This document shows, one piece after another, positions 63,754 through 64,000 of a stretch of 64,000 nt of DNA (position 1 is the stretch's first letter; each line of letters opens with the position of its first letter). The position numbers and the translations under genes were made by a program. The notes below the pieces were generated by a model. That model saw only the letters and a program-made list of their open reading frames with translations. It had not been told where the DNA came from and made no database searches. Origin of the DNA: an uncultured Coriobacteriaceae bacterium (GTDB taxonomy: Bacteria; Actinomycetota; Coriobacteriia; Coriobacteriales; Atopobiaceae). The stretch is from contig CADAAU010000007.1 of NCBI GenBank assembly GCA_902786015.1, forward strand, positions 62,001-126,000, written 5' to 3'.

Positions 63754-64000
63754 AAGGATGATCGCTGGTAACTGGAAGATGAACAAGACCTTCGCCGAGG
63801 CCGTCGAGCTCGCTACTGGGCTGGCCGCCGAGCTGAAGGACGGCACGGGCGATGTCGACGTCGTCGTAGCCCCGCCGGCAGTAGACCTCAAGGGCGTAGC
63901 CGAGGTCATCGAGCAGGAGAAGGCGGCATTCGCCCTTTCCGCACAGAACGTGTACTGGGAGGAGGCCGGCGCTTACACCGGCGAGACCGCCCCGAACATG
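63746..64000 (+). CDS. tpiA: Triosephosphate isomerase (partial, runs off right edge)
   Basis: Interconverts dihydroxyacetone phosphate and glyceraldehyde-3-phosphate. Only the first 85 codons are in the window. MIAGNWKMNKT carries the substrate-binding Asn and Lys, and SAQNVYWEEAGAYTGE is the next conserved block; the catalytic His and Glu lie beyond the edge. The ATG at 63746 overlaps the pgk stop, with GGAGG upstream. Confidence 0.95.

Overview
The window reads as a chromosomal segment of a GC-rich Gram-positive anaerobe in the Actinomycetota, most likely class Coriobacteriia (Olsenella/Atopobium-like). This is inferred from the actinobacterial core order uvrC–rapZ–whiA–gap–pgk–tpiA, a GAAC-N4-GTTC (LexA-type) box before uvrA, an arginine-type RapZ P-loop, and an IMP dehydrogenase of the rare Tritrichomonas-like form. 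No rRNA, tRNA, CRISPR array, prophage or intact insertion sequence is visible.

Layout. 1–3.3 kb (minus): ftsH and a truncated NagZ-like lipoprotein. 3.6–9.3 kb (plus): ileS, lspA, rluD-type pseudouridine synthase and a processive glycosyltransferase. 9.3–10 kb: repeat cluster with a gene relic. 10–15.2 kb: IMP dehydrogenase, pta, then glf with a family 2 glycosyltransferase (galactofuranose glycan). 15.3–17.8 kb (minus): MurT-like amidotransferase subunit and a BASS-family transporter. 18–25.3 kb: CapA-like surface protein, idi, a membrane diguanylate cyclase (minus), an AmmeMemoRadiSam pair and an unknown gene. 25.5–33.7 kb: uvrA, then the five-gene livJHMGF branched-chain amino acid importer. 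33.7–46.9 kb: ybaK, an acidic unknown, then a near-complete histidine operon starting with a hisZ–hisG fusion, interrupted by a SpoIIE-type phosphatase and ending in uvrC. 47.2–52.3 kb: a three-gene phosphorelay (REC–EAL, HPt, and an amino-acid-permease/histidine-kinase/receiver fusion). 52.5–54.2 kb: RraA-like aldolase plus D-2-hydroxyacid dehydrogenase. 54.4–56.3 kb: rapZ and whiA. 56.4–61.1 kb (minus): a very large FtsX-like permease and its GAF–ABC ATPase. 61.4–64 kb: gap (one-base frameshift), pgk and the start of tpiA.

Two themes stand out. First, the phosphorelay cassette appears to couple an amino acid transporter domain, through His-Asp-His-Asp phosphotransfer, to cyclic-di-GMP hydrolysis. 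A diguanylate cyclase elsewhere in the window supplies the opposing activity. Second, a family of about 85-bp palindromic repeats lies just downstream of five genes, twice with one copy nested in another. Three of the loci sit at the edges of blocks that split the normally compact uvrC–rapZ–whiA–gap cluster. All names are from sequence reading alone; no database search was run.
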